A DNA stretch of 64,000 bases. Origin: Streptomyces aurantiogriseus. GTDB lineage: Bacteria > Actinomycetota > Actinomycetes > Streptomycetales > Streptomycetaceae. This document shows, one piece after another, positions 1 through 8,696 of the stretch (position 1 is its first letter; each line of letters begins with the position of its first letter). The position numbers were made by a program, and so were the translations under genes. The stretch is from contig NZ_BMSX01000015.1 in assembly GCF_014649375.1 (NCBI RefSeq), positions 62,001-126,000 of the forward strand. Direction: 5' to 3'. Under the pieces are notes generated by a model. The model did not search any database. It worked only from the letters and a program-made list of their open reading frames with translations, and was not told where the DNA came from.

Positions 1-417
1 GGCCACGCACTGGTCGATGATCTCGACGGAGATCTGCGCGAGCCGGTGGACGTTGGACTCGCGCGCCCGGAAGTCGCCGCCCTTGACGGTGTCGTAGAAC
101 AGCCGGTGGATCGAGTCGCCGTCGTTGCGGTAGTTCTTCGCCGCGTTGATGCCGCCCTGCGCGGCGATCGAGTGGGCGCGGCGCGGGGAGTCCTGGTAGC
201 AGAACTGGACGACGTGGTAGCCCTGTTCGGCGAGGGTGGCGCCGGCGGAGCCGCCCGCGAGGCCGGTGCCGACGACGATGACGGTGTGCTTGCGCCGGTT
301 GGCCGGGTTGACCAGCTTGGCCTCGAACCGGCGCTTGTCCCAGCGCTCGTTGACCGGGCCGGACGGGGCCTTGGTGTCGGCGACGGGTTCGCCGGTCGTG
401 TAGTCGGTGTAGGTCAT
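1..417 (-). CDS. sdhA: Succinate dehydrogenase/fumarate reductase flavoprotein subunit, N-terminal part
   Basis: Only the first 139 codons are in the window; the gene continues beyond position 1. The subunit carries FAD and oxidises succinate in the TCA cycle and respiratory chain. After about 45 residues the protein shows the FAD-binding signature VVGTGLAGGSAG. The motif AHSIAAQGGINAAKNY follows, the region around the covalent-FAD histidine in this family. The ATG lies at 417-415. It starts just 2 bases after the end of the cytochrome b gene, so the two are co-transcribed. The long N-terminal extension before the FAD motif fits the Bacteroidetes/actinobacterial type E enzyme with a single cytochrome b subunit. 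The iron-sulfur subunit is presumably outside the window. Confidence 0.95.
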   Translation of the reverse strand, partial: MTYTDYTTGEPVADTKAPSGPVNERWDKRRFEAKLVNPANRRKHTVIVVGTGLAGGSAGATLAEQGYHVVQFCYQDSPRRAHSIAAQGGINAAKNYRNDGDSIHRLFYDTVKGGDFRARESNVHRLAQISVEIIDQCVA

Positions 418-419
418 CT

Positions 420-1127
420 TCAGCTCACCACTCCGGTCATGACGCCCACGGGGACGGCGATGAAGCCGGCCGTGAGCAGCAGCGCGAGAACGTTGGCGAC
501 GGTCTTCAGGGCGCGGTCGCGGGTGCGGCTGCCGACGCCGAGGGTCTGGGCGGCGCTCCAGAAGCCGTGCCGGATGTGCAGGCCGAGGGCGAGCATCGCC
601 ACGATGTAGATGACGTTGCCGTACCAGGTGGAGAAGGTGTCCACGACGTTCTGGTACGGGTGGCCCTCCTGGAAGCCGCCGGGGTGCACGGTGCCGGTGG
701 TCAGGTCGAGGATGTGCCAGACGATGAACAGGCCGAGGATGATGCCGCCCCAGCGCATGGTGCGGGTCGCGTAGCTCGCCCGCGGCTTCTTGTGGACGTA
801 CTTGCTGGGGCGCGCCCTGATGTCGCGGCGGCTGAGCTGGTACGCGGAGACGGCGTGGGCGACGACCGCGACGACCAGCACGACGCGGATCAGCCAGAGC
901 GTCCACTCGTAGTGCATGAACGGTTCACCGACCGTGCGCAGCCAGTGGCCGTAGTGGTTGAACTCCTCCGGGCCGAAGAAGATCTTCAGGTTTCCGATCA
1001 CGTGGGCGACCAGGTACAGCAGCATGATCACGCCGCTGACGGCCATCACTGTCTTCTTGCCGACGGAGGAGTCCCACACGGTACGCGCCATGGACGGCCG
1101 TCGGTCCGTCCGCGTTGCCAGAGCCAT
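420..1127 (-). CDS. sdhC: Succinate dehydrogenase cytochrome b subunit (b558 type)
   Basis: This 235-residue integral membrane protein is the haem-carrying anchor of succinate dehydrogenase. Five hydrophobic helices are visible, beginning with VMAVSGVIMLLYLVAHVIGNL. Histidines in the helices (AHVIGN, AHAVSAY, WHILDL, GLHIRHGFW) are the likely haem ligands. It is the promoter-proximal gene of the sdh cluster; the flavoprotein gene follows 2 bases downstream. The start used is the ATG at 1127. An internal Met at residue 13 (MARTVWDSS) is an alternative. It faces a LysR regulator across an 84-base gap that contains a LysR-type dyad. Assignment to the TIGR02046-like b558 family is from sequence recognition. 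Confidence 0.93.
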   Translation of the reverse strand: MALATRTDRRPSMARTVWDSSVGKKTVMAVSGVIMLLYLVAHVIGNLKIFFGPEEFNHYGHWLRTVGEPFMHYEWTLWLIRVVLVVAVVAHAVSAYQLSRRDIRARPSKYVHKKPRASYATRTMRWGGIILGLFIVWHILDLTTGTVHPGGFQEGHPYQNVVDTFSTWYGNVIYIVAMLALGLHIRHGFWSAAQTLGVGSRTRDRALKTVANVLALLLTAGFIAVPVGVMTGVVS

Positions 1128-1186
1128 GGCACAGGACGCTAGAGCCGGATGGCCCCATCAGTCCAAGACATGGTCCGGCTCGTTTC

Positions 1187-1203
1187 GATAGCTGGTGCCT
1201 ATC
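1187..1203. promoter_or_regulatory. LysR-type dyad ATAG-N7-CTAT upstream of the LysR gene
   Basis: A perfect inverted repeat GATAG-N7-CTATC lies 8 bases before the LysR start at 1212. It contains the T-N11-A core expected of LysR-family operators, so autoregulation and possible control of the divergent sdh genes are inferred. If the LysR gene started at the earlier candidate (1149) the operator would lie inside the coding region, which favours the start at 1212. Confidence 0.55.
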
Positions 1204-1211
1204 ATGGCTGG

Positions 1212-2096
1212 ATGCAGTTCCAGCAGCTCCAGTACTTCGTGGCGGTGGCCGAGACGCGGCACTTCACCCGGGCCGCCGAGCTCGTGCATGTCGCGCAGCC
1301 GTCGCTGTCGCAGCAGATCAGGGCGCTGGAGCGGGAGTTGGGCGCCGATCTGTTCCTGCGGGCACGGGGCAACATCACGCTCACGGACGCGGGCGAGGCG
1401 CTGCTGCCGCTGGCCCGGCGGATCCTGGCGGACACGGAGACGGCCCGGTACGAGGTGCAGGAGCTGGTGCAGCTGCGCAGCGGCCGGGTCCGCCTGGGCG
1501 CCACGCCCAGCCTGTGCACGGGTCTGCTGCCGGACGTGCTGCGCGCCTTCCACGACCGCTATCCGGGTATCCGGTTGCTGATCGAGGAGGGCGGCTCGCA
1601 CGACCTCGTCCGCGAGCTGGCCCGCGGCGCCCTGGATCTCGCCCTGGTGGTGCTGCCCCTGCCGACCCCCTCCCCCGCTCTGACGACGGTGGAGCTGCTG
1701 CGCGAGGACCTGGTGGTCGTCTCCTCCCCGGAGGCCCCGCGCCCGGGACACGGCCGGCGCACGGTCCGCGTCGCCGATCTGGAGGGCGAGCGCCTGGTGA
1801 TGTTCCGGCACGGCTACGACCTGCGCGAGCTCACCGTCGCCGCCTGCCGGGCGGAGGGGTTCGAGCCGGACTTCGCGGTGGAGGGCGGGGAGATGGACGC
1901 GGTGCTCGGCTTTGTGCGGGCCGGGCTCGGGGTGGCCGTCGTGCCCCGGATGGTGGCGGCCCGGTCGGGCCGGGGGCTGCGGGTCACCCCGCTCGCCAGG
2001 CCCGGCCTGCACCGGACCATCGCGCTCGCGCACCGCAGTGATGTGGCGCCGCCGAGGGCGGCTCGGGAGCTGCAGCGGATGCTGCTGGAGCGATGA
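1212..2096 (+). CDS. LysR-family transcriptional regulator
   Basis: A 294-residue regulator. The N-terminal winged helix (residues 1-60) reads FQQLQYFVAVAETRHFTRAA then HVAQPSLSQQIRALE, the canonical LysR helix-turn-helix. The rest is a periplasmic-binding-like effector domain with the typical GLGVAVVPRM near the C-terminus. The ATG at 1212 gives the standard LysR start (MQFQQLQYF). No Shine-Dalgarno sequence is visible, so the message may be leaderless. The gene diverges from sdhC, and the gap holds a T-N11-A dyad. The effector is unknown. Two cysteines occur, but not in the OxyR redox arrangement. Confidence 0.93.
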   Translation: MQFQQLQYFVAVAETRHFTRAAELVHVAQPSLSQQIRALERELGADLFLRARGNITLTDAGEALLPLARRILADTETARYEVQELVQLRSGRVRLGATPSLCTGLLPDVLRAFHDRYPGIRLLIEEGGSHDLVRELARGALDLALVVLPLPTPSPALTTVELLREDLVVVSSPEAPRPGHGRRTVRVADLEGERLVMFRHGYDLRELTVAACRAEGFEPDFAVEGGEMDAVLGFVRAGLGVAVVPRMVAARSGRGLRVTPLARPGLHRTIALAHRSDVAPPRAARELQRMLLER

Positions 2097-2103
2097 GTGC
2101 GGC

Positions 2104-2450
2104 TCAGTGCGGCAGAGCCGCCGGCTTGAACACCTCCTCGCACCACTGGCGGAATCCGGTGGGCGCGAGGTCGGGGGTGGTCGGCTGGGCCGCGCCGTAG
2201 AAGCCCTGGCCGTTCTGCGCGTCCGCCATGTCGGCCATCGACTGCGCCCACGCCTCGCTCGCCCCGGAACGGATCATCCGCGCCTTGTGCTCCGCACCGG
2301 TGACGAACTCCGCACGGACGGGACGGTCCAGCACCTCGGAGAGGACGGCGGCCATGCCCTCGGGGGTCAGGTCGTCCGGACCGACCACCGGGACGTCCTC
2401 CTGCCCGGTCCAGGAGGCGTCGAGGAGCAGGCGGGCGGCCACCGCCGGGC
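2104..2450 (-). pseudogene. NmrA-like NAD(P)-binding protein, C-terminal remnant
   Basis: The C-terminal half of an NmrA/NAD(P)-dependent epimerase-like protein is visible: AVAARLLLDASW, GQEDVPVVGPDDLTPEGMAAVLSEVLGRP-like residues, then FRQWCEEVFKPAA at the end. The Rossmann domain with its GxxGxxG motif is missing. Upstream of about 2450 the reading frame runs into sequence that codes on the other strand for part of a LysR protein. The open frame reaches 2505, but residues before AVAARLLLD are not NmrA-like. Two divergently transcribed genes appear to have been fused head to head by a deletion. Confidence 0.65.
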
Positions 2451-2455
2451 CGAAG

Positions 2456-3029
2456 CTCGTCCTGGCCGTGAAGGCCGACGGGGACGCGGGGCTGCTGGAG
2501 GCCATCCTCGCCCGGTACGCGGCCGACCCCGCGGCCGTACCGGTGGCCGTCCGGCTGTGCGCGTGGCACGAGCAGTCCCGGCTGCTGCGCCGGGGCGAGG
2601 CCGATGTCGCCCTGGTCTACGAGCCGTACGACCGCACCGCCCTCGACGCGGAGAACCTGGCAGCCGAACCGCGCGTCGCCGCCCTCGCCGCGAGCCACCC
2701 CCCTCGCCGGCCGGGACGGGCTGAGCCTCGCCGACCTGGGGCTGCGCGCCGACGAGGCGCACCGGTACATCGACGAGGTCCGCGGCAAGGGCCAGGATCT
2801 CGCCCAGCTCCTCACGCTCGTCGGCCTGGGCGACCTGGTCGCCCTGCTGCCGGCGTCCGTCGCCGACCGCTGTCCCCGGCCGGGCGTCGTCTGCCGCTCC
2901 GTCGCGGACGCGCCGCCCGCCGTGCGGGCCGTCGTATGGCCCCAGCAGTCCCGTTCCACGGCCGCGGCGGCGCTGGTCCGCGCCGCCGTCCGCGTGGCCG
3001 ACGAGGTCCGGGAGCGGGCGGCGGGCTGA
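2456..3029 (+). pseudogene. LysR-family regulator, effector-domain remnant with a frameshift
   Basis: The plus strand codes for the effector-binding half of a LysR protein: LVLAVKADGDAGLLEAILARY, then ADVALVYEPYD and PRVAALAASHP. The helix-turn-helix domain is absent. At the run of C residues near 2697-2703 the frame shifts by one. It then continues as LAGRDGLSLADLGLR to a stop at 3029. The loss of the 5' half plus a homopolymer frameshift marks it as a pseudogene. A sequencing error could explain the frameshift but not the missing N-terminus. It lies back to back with the NmrA remnant. Confidence 0.65.
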
Positions 3030-3070
3030 CGGCGGGCGCCGCGACGCCACGGAGATCCACCGGAAGCGCC

Positions 3071-3457
3071 CTATGCCACCTCGGGCGGTACCGGTGTCCC
3101 CTGGTGGTGGTACATCCGCCGGCCGGTCTCCTCGCTCCGCTTCCGCCAGAGCGAGCTGCGGCGGGCCCGTCGGCCGTCGAAGTCCGTCTCGTACGCGAGG
3201 TAAACCAGGCCGGGGGCCAGTACGACGCCGGTGATGGCCGACGGCTCGTAGCGGGGGCCGCCCTGCGAGCTGCCCGGGTGCTCGGGCAGCCAGGCCGGCA
3301 TGTCCTCGTAGGTGTAGCGCCGGCCCGAGGAGCCGGCCTCGACGAACTCGGGGTCGAGCAGCCGCTCGTACTGGGCGCGGGAGGAGCGGACGGCGGGGTC
3401 GATGAGGGCCGGCTCGCCCGCGATCGCCTCGTTCACGTCGTCGGTTTCGTGAGTCAC
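3071..3457 (-). CDS. NTF2-like (DUF4440/SnoaL-type) protein
   Basis: A 128-residue protein with the pattern of the NTF2-like fold: an N-terminal helix (EAIAGEPALIDPAVRSSRAQYERLLDPEFVEAGSSGR) followed by strands, including YLAYETDF and SSLWRKR. Families of this type include small enzymes and ligand-binding proteins; no catalytic residues can be assigned here. The ATG at 3457 follows no strong ribosome site. It stands alone, between the LysR remnant and rmdA, so context gives no function. Confidence 0.7.
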   Translation of the reverse strand: MTHETDDVNEAIAGEPALIDPAVRSSRAQYERLLDPEFVEAGSSGRRYTYEDMPAWLPEHPGSSQGGPRYEPSAITGVVLAPGLVYLAYETDFDGRRARRSSLWRKRSEETGRRMYHHQGTPVPPEVA

Positions 3458-3508
3458 GCACGCATCCTCGCCCGCGCCGCCGTCACCCCCGCAACGGAAT
3501 GACGCCCC

Positions 3509-5644
3509 TCACCCCGTCGCGTCCACCAGCGCCAGCTCGTGCAGCCGGTCCGGCGGGCCCGGGCGGGCGTAGTACCAGCCCTGGGCCGTGTCGCAGCCCA
3601 GTATCCGCAGCTGCTCGGCCTGGGCCCCGGTCTCCACGCCCTCCACGGTCACCGCGAGGTCCAGACTGTGGGCCAGCGAAACGATTCCCTCGACGATCTT
3701 GAGGTCGACGGGGTCGGCCGGGAACTGCTGCATGCTCTGGGTGAAGGAACGGTCCAGCTTGAGCACGCTCACCGGCAGCCGACGCAGGTTGGCGAGGTTG
3801 GAGTAGCCGGTGCCGAAGTCGTCCAGGGCGATGTCGATGCCCATCTCGGCCAGCCGGCGCAGCGGCTTGAGGAGGTCGTCGTCGGCGCCGATCAACGCCG
3901 ATTCGGTCACCTCCAGGCAGAGGGCCTCCGGTTCGACTCCCGCGCGTTCCAGGATGTCGACCGTGTCCTGCACCAGCCCGGGATGGTTGAGCTGGCACGG
4001 CGAGAGGTTGACGTTGATACGCAGGGGGCTCGTGTCCCCGTTGCGTTCCCGCCACTCACGGGCCTGGCGCACCGACTGCTCCAGCACCCAGCGGCCCAGC
4101 GGAACGATCAGCCCGGTGTGTTCGGCGAGCGGGATGAACCGGTCGGGGCCGAGCACGCCGTGCTGCGGGTGCAGCCAGCGCACCAGGGCCTCGGCGCCGC
4201 GCACGCTGCTGTCGCCGAGGTGGACGAGCGGCTGGTACTCGATGAAGAACTCGCCGCGCTCCAGGGCGGCCGGCAGGGACGTGGTCAGCCCGTGGCGGGT
4301 GATCGCACGGGCGTCGGCCTCGGGGTCGGCGAGCTCGAAGCGGTTGCCGCCCGCCGACTTGGCCCGGTACATGGTGATGTCGGCGCTGCGCAGCACCTCC
4401 GCGGGGCTGCGCTCCCCCGCCGGGCCCTCCACGATGCCGATGCTGCCGCGCACGGTCAGTTCCCGGCCGTCGATACGCACGGGCGCGACCAGGGCGTTCA
4501 TGATGCGCGCGGCGAGTTCGTCGACCTCGCGGCGGGTGTCGGAGCCGGTGGTCAGCGCCACGAACTCGTCACCGCCCAGCCGGGCGACCATCTCGCCCGG
4601 CGCGGTCGCGCAGGACTGCAGCCGGTCGGCGACCTCGACGAGCAGCCGGTCGCCGGCGGCGTGGCCGAGACTGTCGTTGATGGTCTTGAAGCCGTCCAGA
4701 TCGAGGTAGCACAGGCCGAAGCGCTGGTTCTCGCCGGCGGACAGCACCTTCTCCAGGCGTTCGAAGAACAGGGTGCGGTTGGGCAGGCCGGTGAGCGCGT
4801 CGTGCGTGGCCTCGTAGCGCAGCCTCAGGTTGAGCAGGCGGCGTTCGGTGGTGTCCTCCATGAGGGCCAGCTGGTACTGCGGGTTGCCGTCGGCGTCGCG
4901 GAGCAGGGAGACCGTCAGGTTGGTCCACAGGACCGTTCCGTCAGGGCGGCAGAACGCCTTCTCCACGTGGTAGTGCTCGCGGTCGCCGCGCACCAGCTCC
5001 TCGTAGAGCCGCCAGACCTGGGGCGCGTCGTCGGCGTGGGTCCACTCGCGGACGTTGCGGCCGCGCACGGCCTGCTCCCCGCCGCCGAACATACGCATCA
5101 GCGCCCCGTTGACCTGGAGGACGTTGCCGTCCAGGTCGGCGATGCCGATTCCTATGGCGGCGCCCTCGAAGACCGCGCGGAAGCGGGCCTCGCTGGCGTG
5201 CAGCGCCTGCGCCACCACGCCCTGCGCCTTCAACGCCGCCTGCGCGATGGCCTCCTGCTCGGCCAGCGTGCGCTCGCGCAGCGCCTGCGCGTAGCCGGCG
5301 GCCATGGCGTGCTGGAGCCGCGAGCACCGCGTGCGCAGGTCCTCCTGGGGACCGTCCTCGCCGCAGTAGAGCACCAGGTAGGCGTCGACGCAGTCCAGGC
5401 TGTGGCTGAGCGCGTCCGGGTCGGTGCAGTGCGCGTCGACGAGCGCGGCCCCGACCGCCTTGGCGGCCTCGGCGTCGAACGTCCTGGCCCGCAACGCCTC
5501 GCTCAACCGCCGGGCCAGCGGGAGGAGTTGCTCCTCGAACTCCGGCCGGGTCAGCGGCGTCGAGGTGACCGGGAACACCGCCCGGCTCCAGATCGTCGCG
5601 AACCGCCGCAGTCTGTCCTCCGGCCCGTCCGGCTCGGCGATCAC
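3509..5644 (-). CDS. rmdA: PAS-GGDEF-EAL c-di-GMP turnover protein, RmdA-like
   Basis: This 711-residue protein has an N-terminal helical region (about 1-165), a PAS domain (about 170-290, SEARFRAVFEGAAIGIGIADLDG), a GGDEF domain (about 295-455) and an EAL domain (about 465-705). GGDEF is intact. The residues before it (APGEMVAR) lack the RxxD inhibitory site. The EAL catalytic residues are all present: EALVRW, NVNLS, EVTES, DDFGTGYS, KLDRSF and EGVET. Phosphodiesterase activity is therefore expected. The domain order, length and position near sdh match S. coelicolor RmdA (SCO0928), which affects development. The start is a GTG at 5644, overlapping the methyltransferase stop by 4 bases (GTGA). 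Confidence 0.9.
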   Translation of the reverse strand: MIAEPDGPEDRLRRFATIWSRAVFPVTSTPLTRPEFEEQLLPLARRLSEALRARTFDAEAAKAVGAALVDAHCTDPDALSHSLDCVDAYLVLYCGEDGPQEDLRTRCSRLQHAMAAGYAQALRERTLAEQEAIAQAALKAQGVVAQALHASEARFRAVFEGAAIGIGIADLDGNVLQVNGALMRMFGGGEQAVRGRNVREWTHADDAPQVWRLYEELVRGDREHYHVEKAFCRPDGTVLWTNLTVSLLRDADGNPQYQLALMEDTTERRLLNLRLRYEATHDALTGLPNRTLFFERLEKVLSAGENQRFGLCYLDLDGFKTINDSLGHAAGDRLLVEVADRLQSCATAPGEMVARLGGDEFVALTTGSDTRREVDELAARIMNALVAPVRIDGRELTVRGSIGIVEGPAGERSPAEVLRSADITMYRAKSAGGNRFELADPEADARAITRHGLTTSLPAALERGEFFIEYQPLVHLGDSSVRGAEALVRWLHPQHGVLGPDRFIPLAEHTGLIVPLGRWVLEQSVRQAREWRERNGDTSPLRINVNLSPCQLNHPGLVQDTVDILERAGVEPEALCLEVTESALIGADDDLLKPLRRLAEMGIDIALDDFGTGYSNLANLRRLPVSVLKLDRSFTQSMQQFPADPVDLKIVEGIVSLAHSLDLAVTVEGVETGAQAEQLRILGCDTAQGWYYARPGPPDRLHELALVDATG

Positions 5645-6453
5645 GAAGTACGCCCCACGCCCGCGAAACCGGAGAAGGCATACGGGTCCTCGTCCTCCGG
5701 AGCCGTCTCCGGCCGCCAGAGCGGCATCGGCACCAGTCCCGGTTCCACCATGTCGTACCCCTCGAAGAACCGCGCGATCTCGTCACGCGAGCGCATGATC
5801 AGTGGGTTGCGAATGTCCTTGTACACGTCCACCGCGCCCTCGGCCCGCTCCGGCGGCAGCGGGATTCCCTCGTACGAGGCATGGGTGAGGACGAGCAGGC
5901 TGCCGGGCGCGAGCGCGGCGCTCAGCTCGGCGACCGCCGTGTACGGGTCGTCCGCGTCCTCCACGAAGTGCAGTATGGCGACGAGCAGCAGCACCACCGG
6001 CCGGTCCAGGTCGAGCAGTTGTTCCACCTGCCGGCTGGTCAGGATCTCCTGCGGCTTGCGCAGATCGGCCGCGACGACGTCCGCGTCCGCGTTGCCCTCC
6101 AGTACCGCCTGGCTGTGCGCGACGGCCACCGGGTCGTGGTCGACGTAGACGACCCGGGCACCGGGGCTGGCCGCCTGGGCCACCTCGTGGACGTTGCCGT
6201 AGGTCGGGATGCCCGAACCGATGTCGAGGAACTGGGTGATGCCCTCGCCGACCGCGTACCGCACCGCGCGGCGCATGAACGCCCGGTTCGCCTGCATGAT
6301 CTTCGGAAGTCCCGGCATGAACTCCATGGCCCTGCGGGCCGCCTGCCGGTCGACCTCGAAGTTGTGCGAACCGCCCAGGTAGTAGTCGTAGATCCGCGAG
6401 ACACTGGGCACGGAGATGTCGATGCTCCGTGGGGCCCAGGCGGGTCGCTCCAT
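5641..6453 (-). CDS. SAM-dependent methyltransferase (DUF574/Methyltransf_19 type)
   Basis: A 270-residue member of a methyltransferase family very common in Streptomyces. Recognisable features are PSVSRIYDYYLGGSHNFEVDR at the start, FLDIGSGIPTYGNVHEVAQ (the SAM-binding loop) and VVYVDHDPVAVAHSQA. The substrate is unknown. The ATG at 6453 is chosen because GGAGAG lies 6 bases upstream; a TTG 12 bases earlier is in frame. Its stop overlaps the GTG start of rmdA, so the two are translationally coupled, an arrangement suggesting linked function in c-di-GMP-related signalling. Confidence 0.9.
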   Translation of the reverse strand: MERPAWAPRSIDISVPSVSRIYDYYLGGSHNFEVDRQAARRAMEFMPGLPKIMQANRAFMRRAVRYAVGEGITQFLDIGSGIPTYGNVHEVAQAASPGARVVYVDHDPVAVAHSQAVLEGNADADVVAADLRKPQEILTSRQVEQLLDLDRPVVLLLVAILHFVEDADDPYTAVAELSAALAPGSLLVLTHASYEGIPLPPERAEGAVDVYKDIRNPLIMRSRDEIARFFEGYDMVEPGLVPMPLWRPETAPEDEDPYAFSGFAGVGRTS

Positions 6454-6639
6454 CTGTCTCTCCAAGGCGTAGGCGATCCGGTGTTCGAGCAGAGGCTACT
6501 GATCGCCCGCCAAACGGGCGAGCGGAAACGGAAATTGACCGTCCGTTCCCGGTCACTGCCTGCGGCACGTGCCGAATCGGCGCCCCGTGGGGGGCCTGGC
6601 GCAAACTACCCGAAGGACGGCACACCCGGACAGCACAGT

Positions 6640-6676
6640 GGTCCGCCCCCTCCGTGCGGCGCGGAGGGGGCGGACC
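6640..6676. terminator. Strong hairpin, likely terminator of the lipoprotein gene
   Basis: Arms GGTCCGCCCCCTCCG and CGGAGGGGGCGGACC form a perfect 15-bp stem around a 7-base loop. It lies 54 bases downstream of the lipoprotein stop (minus strand) and before the methyltransferase promoter. There is no U tract, as is usual in Streptomyces. Confidence 0.75.
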
Positions 6677-6729
6677 GGGGGTCGTACGTACCGTGGCAGG
6701 TGCGGTGATCAGCCCTGGGGAGGTGATCT

Positions 6730-7734
6730 CTACTGCTCCGGCGCGCCGACCAGCTTTCCGTCGGGGGCCACGGCGTACCACTGGCCGCCCACGCCCTGAC
6801 CGTTGATGTCCCCGGGGGCCTTGTCACCGGAGAAGGTGTAGATCGGCGAGCAGTTGACCGTCATCTGCTTGACGCCGTCGCCCCGGGTGAAGCTCATCAG
6901 GCCCTTCTTCTGGACGCCCTCGGTGTCGTTGGTGGCGACCGGGGCTACGGCCGGCCACTTCTCCAGGCAGGCGTCGTTGCAGTTCGACACCGGCTTGGGC
7001 CAGGCCTTGTCCTTCAGGAAGCGGTAGACGGTCATGCCGTTCTTGTCGACGACGATGTCGCCGAGCTTGGGGTCCTTGCGCACCGACAGCCCGGGCAGGG
7101 CGGAGTCCGCCTTGGCCTTCTTGCCGTCGGGGGCCAGCGCGAACCACTTGCCGCCCACGCCCTGGCCGTTGGTGTCACCGGCATTGGCGTCCTTGGCATA
7201 GCGGTAGACCGGCCAGCCGTCGACCGTCAGCTGCTTGCTGCCGTCGGAGCGGGTGACCTCGCCGAGCAGCGACTTGTCGATACCGTCGCCGGCCGCGGCG
7301 TCGTCGGCGGGAACCGGCGGCCAGGTCGTCGCGCAGTCACCGTCGCAGTTCGACTTGGGCGGTTCCTGGGTGTCCGAGTCGAAGCGGTACAGCGTCATAC
7401 CGTTGGAGTCGATCAGCACCTTGCCGAGCTCCGCGTTCGCGGAGACGGACAGCTGGCCCGCCGTGCCCGTCTGGGCACCGGCACCGGTGCCGGTGCCGGT
7501 GCCCGCACCGACACCGCCCGTGGCCGCCGGGCTGCTGGCGCCCGTACCCGCGCCGACACCGGCCCCGACTCCACCGGTGCCGCTGCCCACACCCGCGATG
7601 GAGCCGGCCGGGGCCGTGACCCCCACGTTCTGACTCGCGTTCGACGTACCGCTTTCCTGACCGCACGCCGTCGTCAGCGCCAGAACGGACACGGCGCTCG
7701 CCGCGAGTGAGGCGCTCCGCCAGGAGGTCTTCAT
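6730..7734 (-). CDS. Secreted repeat lipoprotein (SCO0930 family)
   Basis: A 334-residue exported lipoprotein. A signal peptide (MKTSWRSASLAASAVSVLAL) ends in TTAC-GQ, with the cysteine as probable lipidation site. A long linker rich in Gly, Ala and Thr follows (about 35-95). Two copies of a roughly 115-residue module come next, each with LGKVLIDSNGMTLYRF-like and NGQGVGGKWFALAPDGK-like blocks, plus paired cysteines (CDGDCATTW, CNDACLEKW). This is the repeat of unknown function seen in Lipoprotein_15/COG4315 proteins. The ATG at 7734 is preceded by a poor ribosome site. It is transcribed away from the Pro-rich surface gene. Function is unknown; a role at the cell surface is likely. Confidence 0.88.
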   Translation of the reverse strand: MKTSWRSASLAASAVSVLALTTACGQESGTSNASQNVGVTAPAGSIAGVGSGTGGVGAGVGAGTGASSPAATGGVGAGTGTGTGAGAQTGTAGQLSVSANAELGKVLIDSNGMTLYRFDSDTQEPPKSNCDGDCATTWPPVPADDAAAGDGIDKSLLGEVTRSDGSKQLTVDGWPVYRYAKDANAGDTNGQGVGGKWFALAPDGKKAKADSALPGLSVRKDPKLGDIVVDKNGMTVYRFLKDKAWPKPVSNCNDACLEKWPAVAPVATNDTEGVQKKGLMSFTRGDGVKQMTVNCSPIYTFSGDKAPGDINGQGVGGQWYAVAPDGKLVGAPEQ

Positions 7735-8006
7735 CGTCAACAACTCCCCGATCATCACAAGGGTGTTGCAGCGCCCTGCTGCGCCGCCGCACGGCCATGG
7801 GTACGCATGCCGGTGGGCGTTGTGTTCAAACGCGGCACAAAATTCTTTTCGTCGCCTGTGACACGGCCCGCTCCGGGCCACGCCCTCGCACGCCCGTACG
7901 ACGGGCCGGACACGCGAACACCCGCCCGCCAAACCGCCGGAGGCGGACTTCCCCCCTTCGGGGCAATCACCCCCGAGCACGGGACCACGCCCGGGCGGGA
8001 GGCCTC

Positions 8007-8675
8007 ATGATCTCCGTCGTGCATGGACCCGAAACGACCCGATCCGCCCTTTCCGCACGGGCGTCGGCCCTGGTGGCCGCGGTCTGGATCCTCACGGCCG
8101 CACCGGCCGGGGTGGCCGTGGCCGACGCCTGCGCCTACGCCTCGACGGGCCCGTACGGCACCGAGGCGGTGGCGGTCGCCGGGAGCACCCCGTGGCCGAC
8201 GCCGCCCAAGTGCCCGGTACCGACACCGACGCCCACGCCGACGCCCGAACCGCCGAAGCCGAAGCCGCCGCCCGAGGAGCCGCCCCCACCGAAACCGACG
8301 CCCACGCCTTCGCCCCCACCGAAGCCGACGCCCACACCCTCGCCCACACCGAGGCCGACCCCCACACCGACCCCGCCTCCGAAACCCCCGCCGCCACCGC
8401 CTCCTCCGCCCGCGCCGGCACCGCCACGGCCCGAGACACCGCTCTCCCCGCCGGCCCCGGCCCTCGCACCCCCCACCCCGGTCCCGGCACCGACACCCAC
8501 CCCGACGCCCACGCCCAGGCCCACGCCGCGTCCCTCCGCGACTCCCGTGCACTACCCGGCGTACCACTCGCCGACGCGCCAACGACACATCCGCAGCGGT
8601 CCCTCGCCGGTCACCTACGTCCTGCTCATCACCGCGCCCGCGGTGGTCGCCGTAGCCGCGCTGCGGCCGCGCTGA
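8007..8675 (+). CDS. Secreted proline-rich protein with C-terminal membrane segment
   Basis: 222 residues. The N-terminus has a hydrophobic export signal (LVAAVWILTAAPAGVAVADA). The middle (about 70-185) is a Pro/Thr/Glu/Lys low-complexity stretch of PTPTPTPEPPKP-like repeats, a typical wall-spanning spacer. The C-terminus has a hydrophobic segment (YVLLITAPAVVAVAAL) and a basic tail, so the chain is probably anchored in the membrane and crosses the wall. There is no obvious LPXTG motif. The ATG at 8007 follows GGGAGG. The DUF4239 gene starts 22 bases after its stop, suggesting one operon. In S. coelicolor a Pro-rich protein occupies this position (SCO0931, from memory). Confidence 0.8.
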   Translation: MISVVHGPETTRSALSARASALVAAVWILTAAPAGVAVADACAYASTGPYGTEAVAVAGSTPWPTPPKCPVPTPTPTPTPEPPKPKPPPEEPPPPKPTPTPSPPPKPTPTPSPTPRPTPTPTPPPKPPPPPPPPPAPAPPRPETPLSPPAPALAPPTPVPAPTPTPTPTPRPTPRPSATPVHYPAYHSPTRQRHIRSGPSPVTYVLLITAPAVVAVAALRPR

Positions 8676-8696
8676 TGCCGATCCTGGAGGCTTCTC

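Noticed and set aside
6656..6700. Hairpin read as part of a short ORF on the plus strand
   Set aside because: The perfect stem and its position past the lipoprotein stop fit a terminator better than coding sequence.
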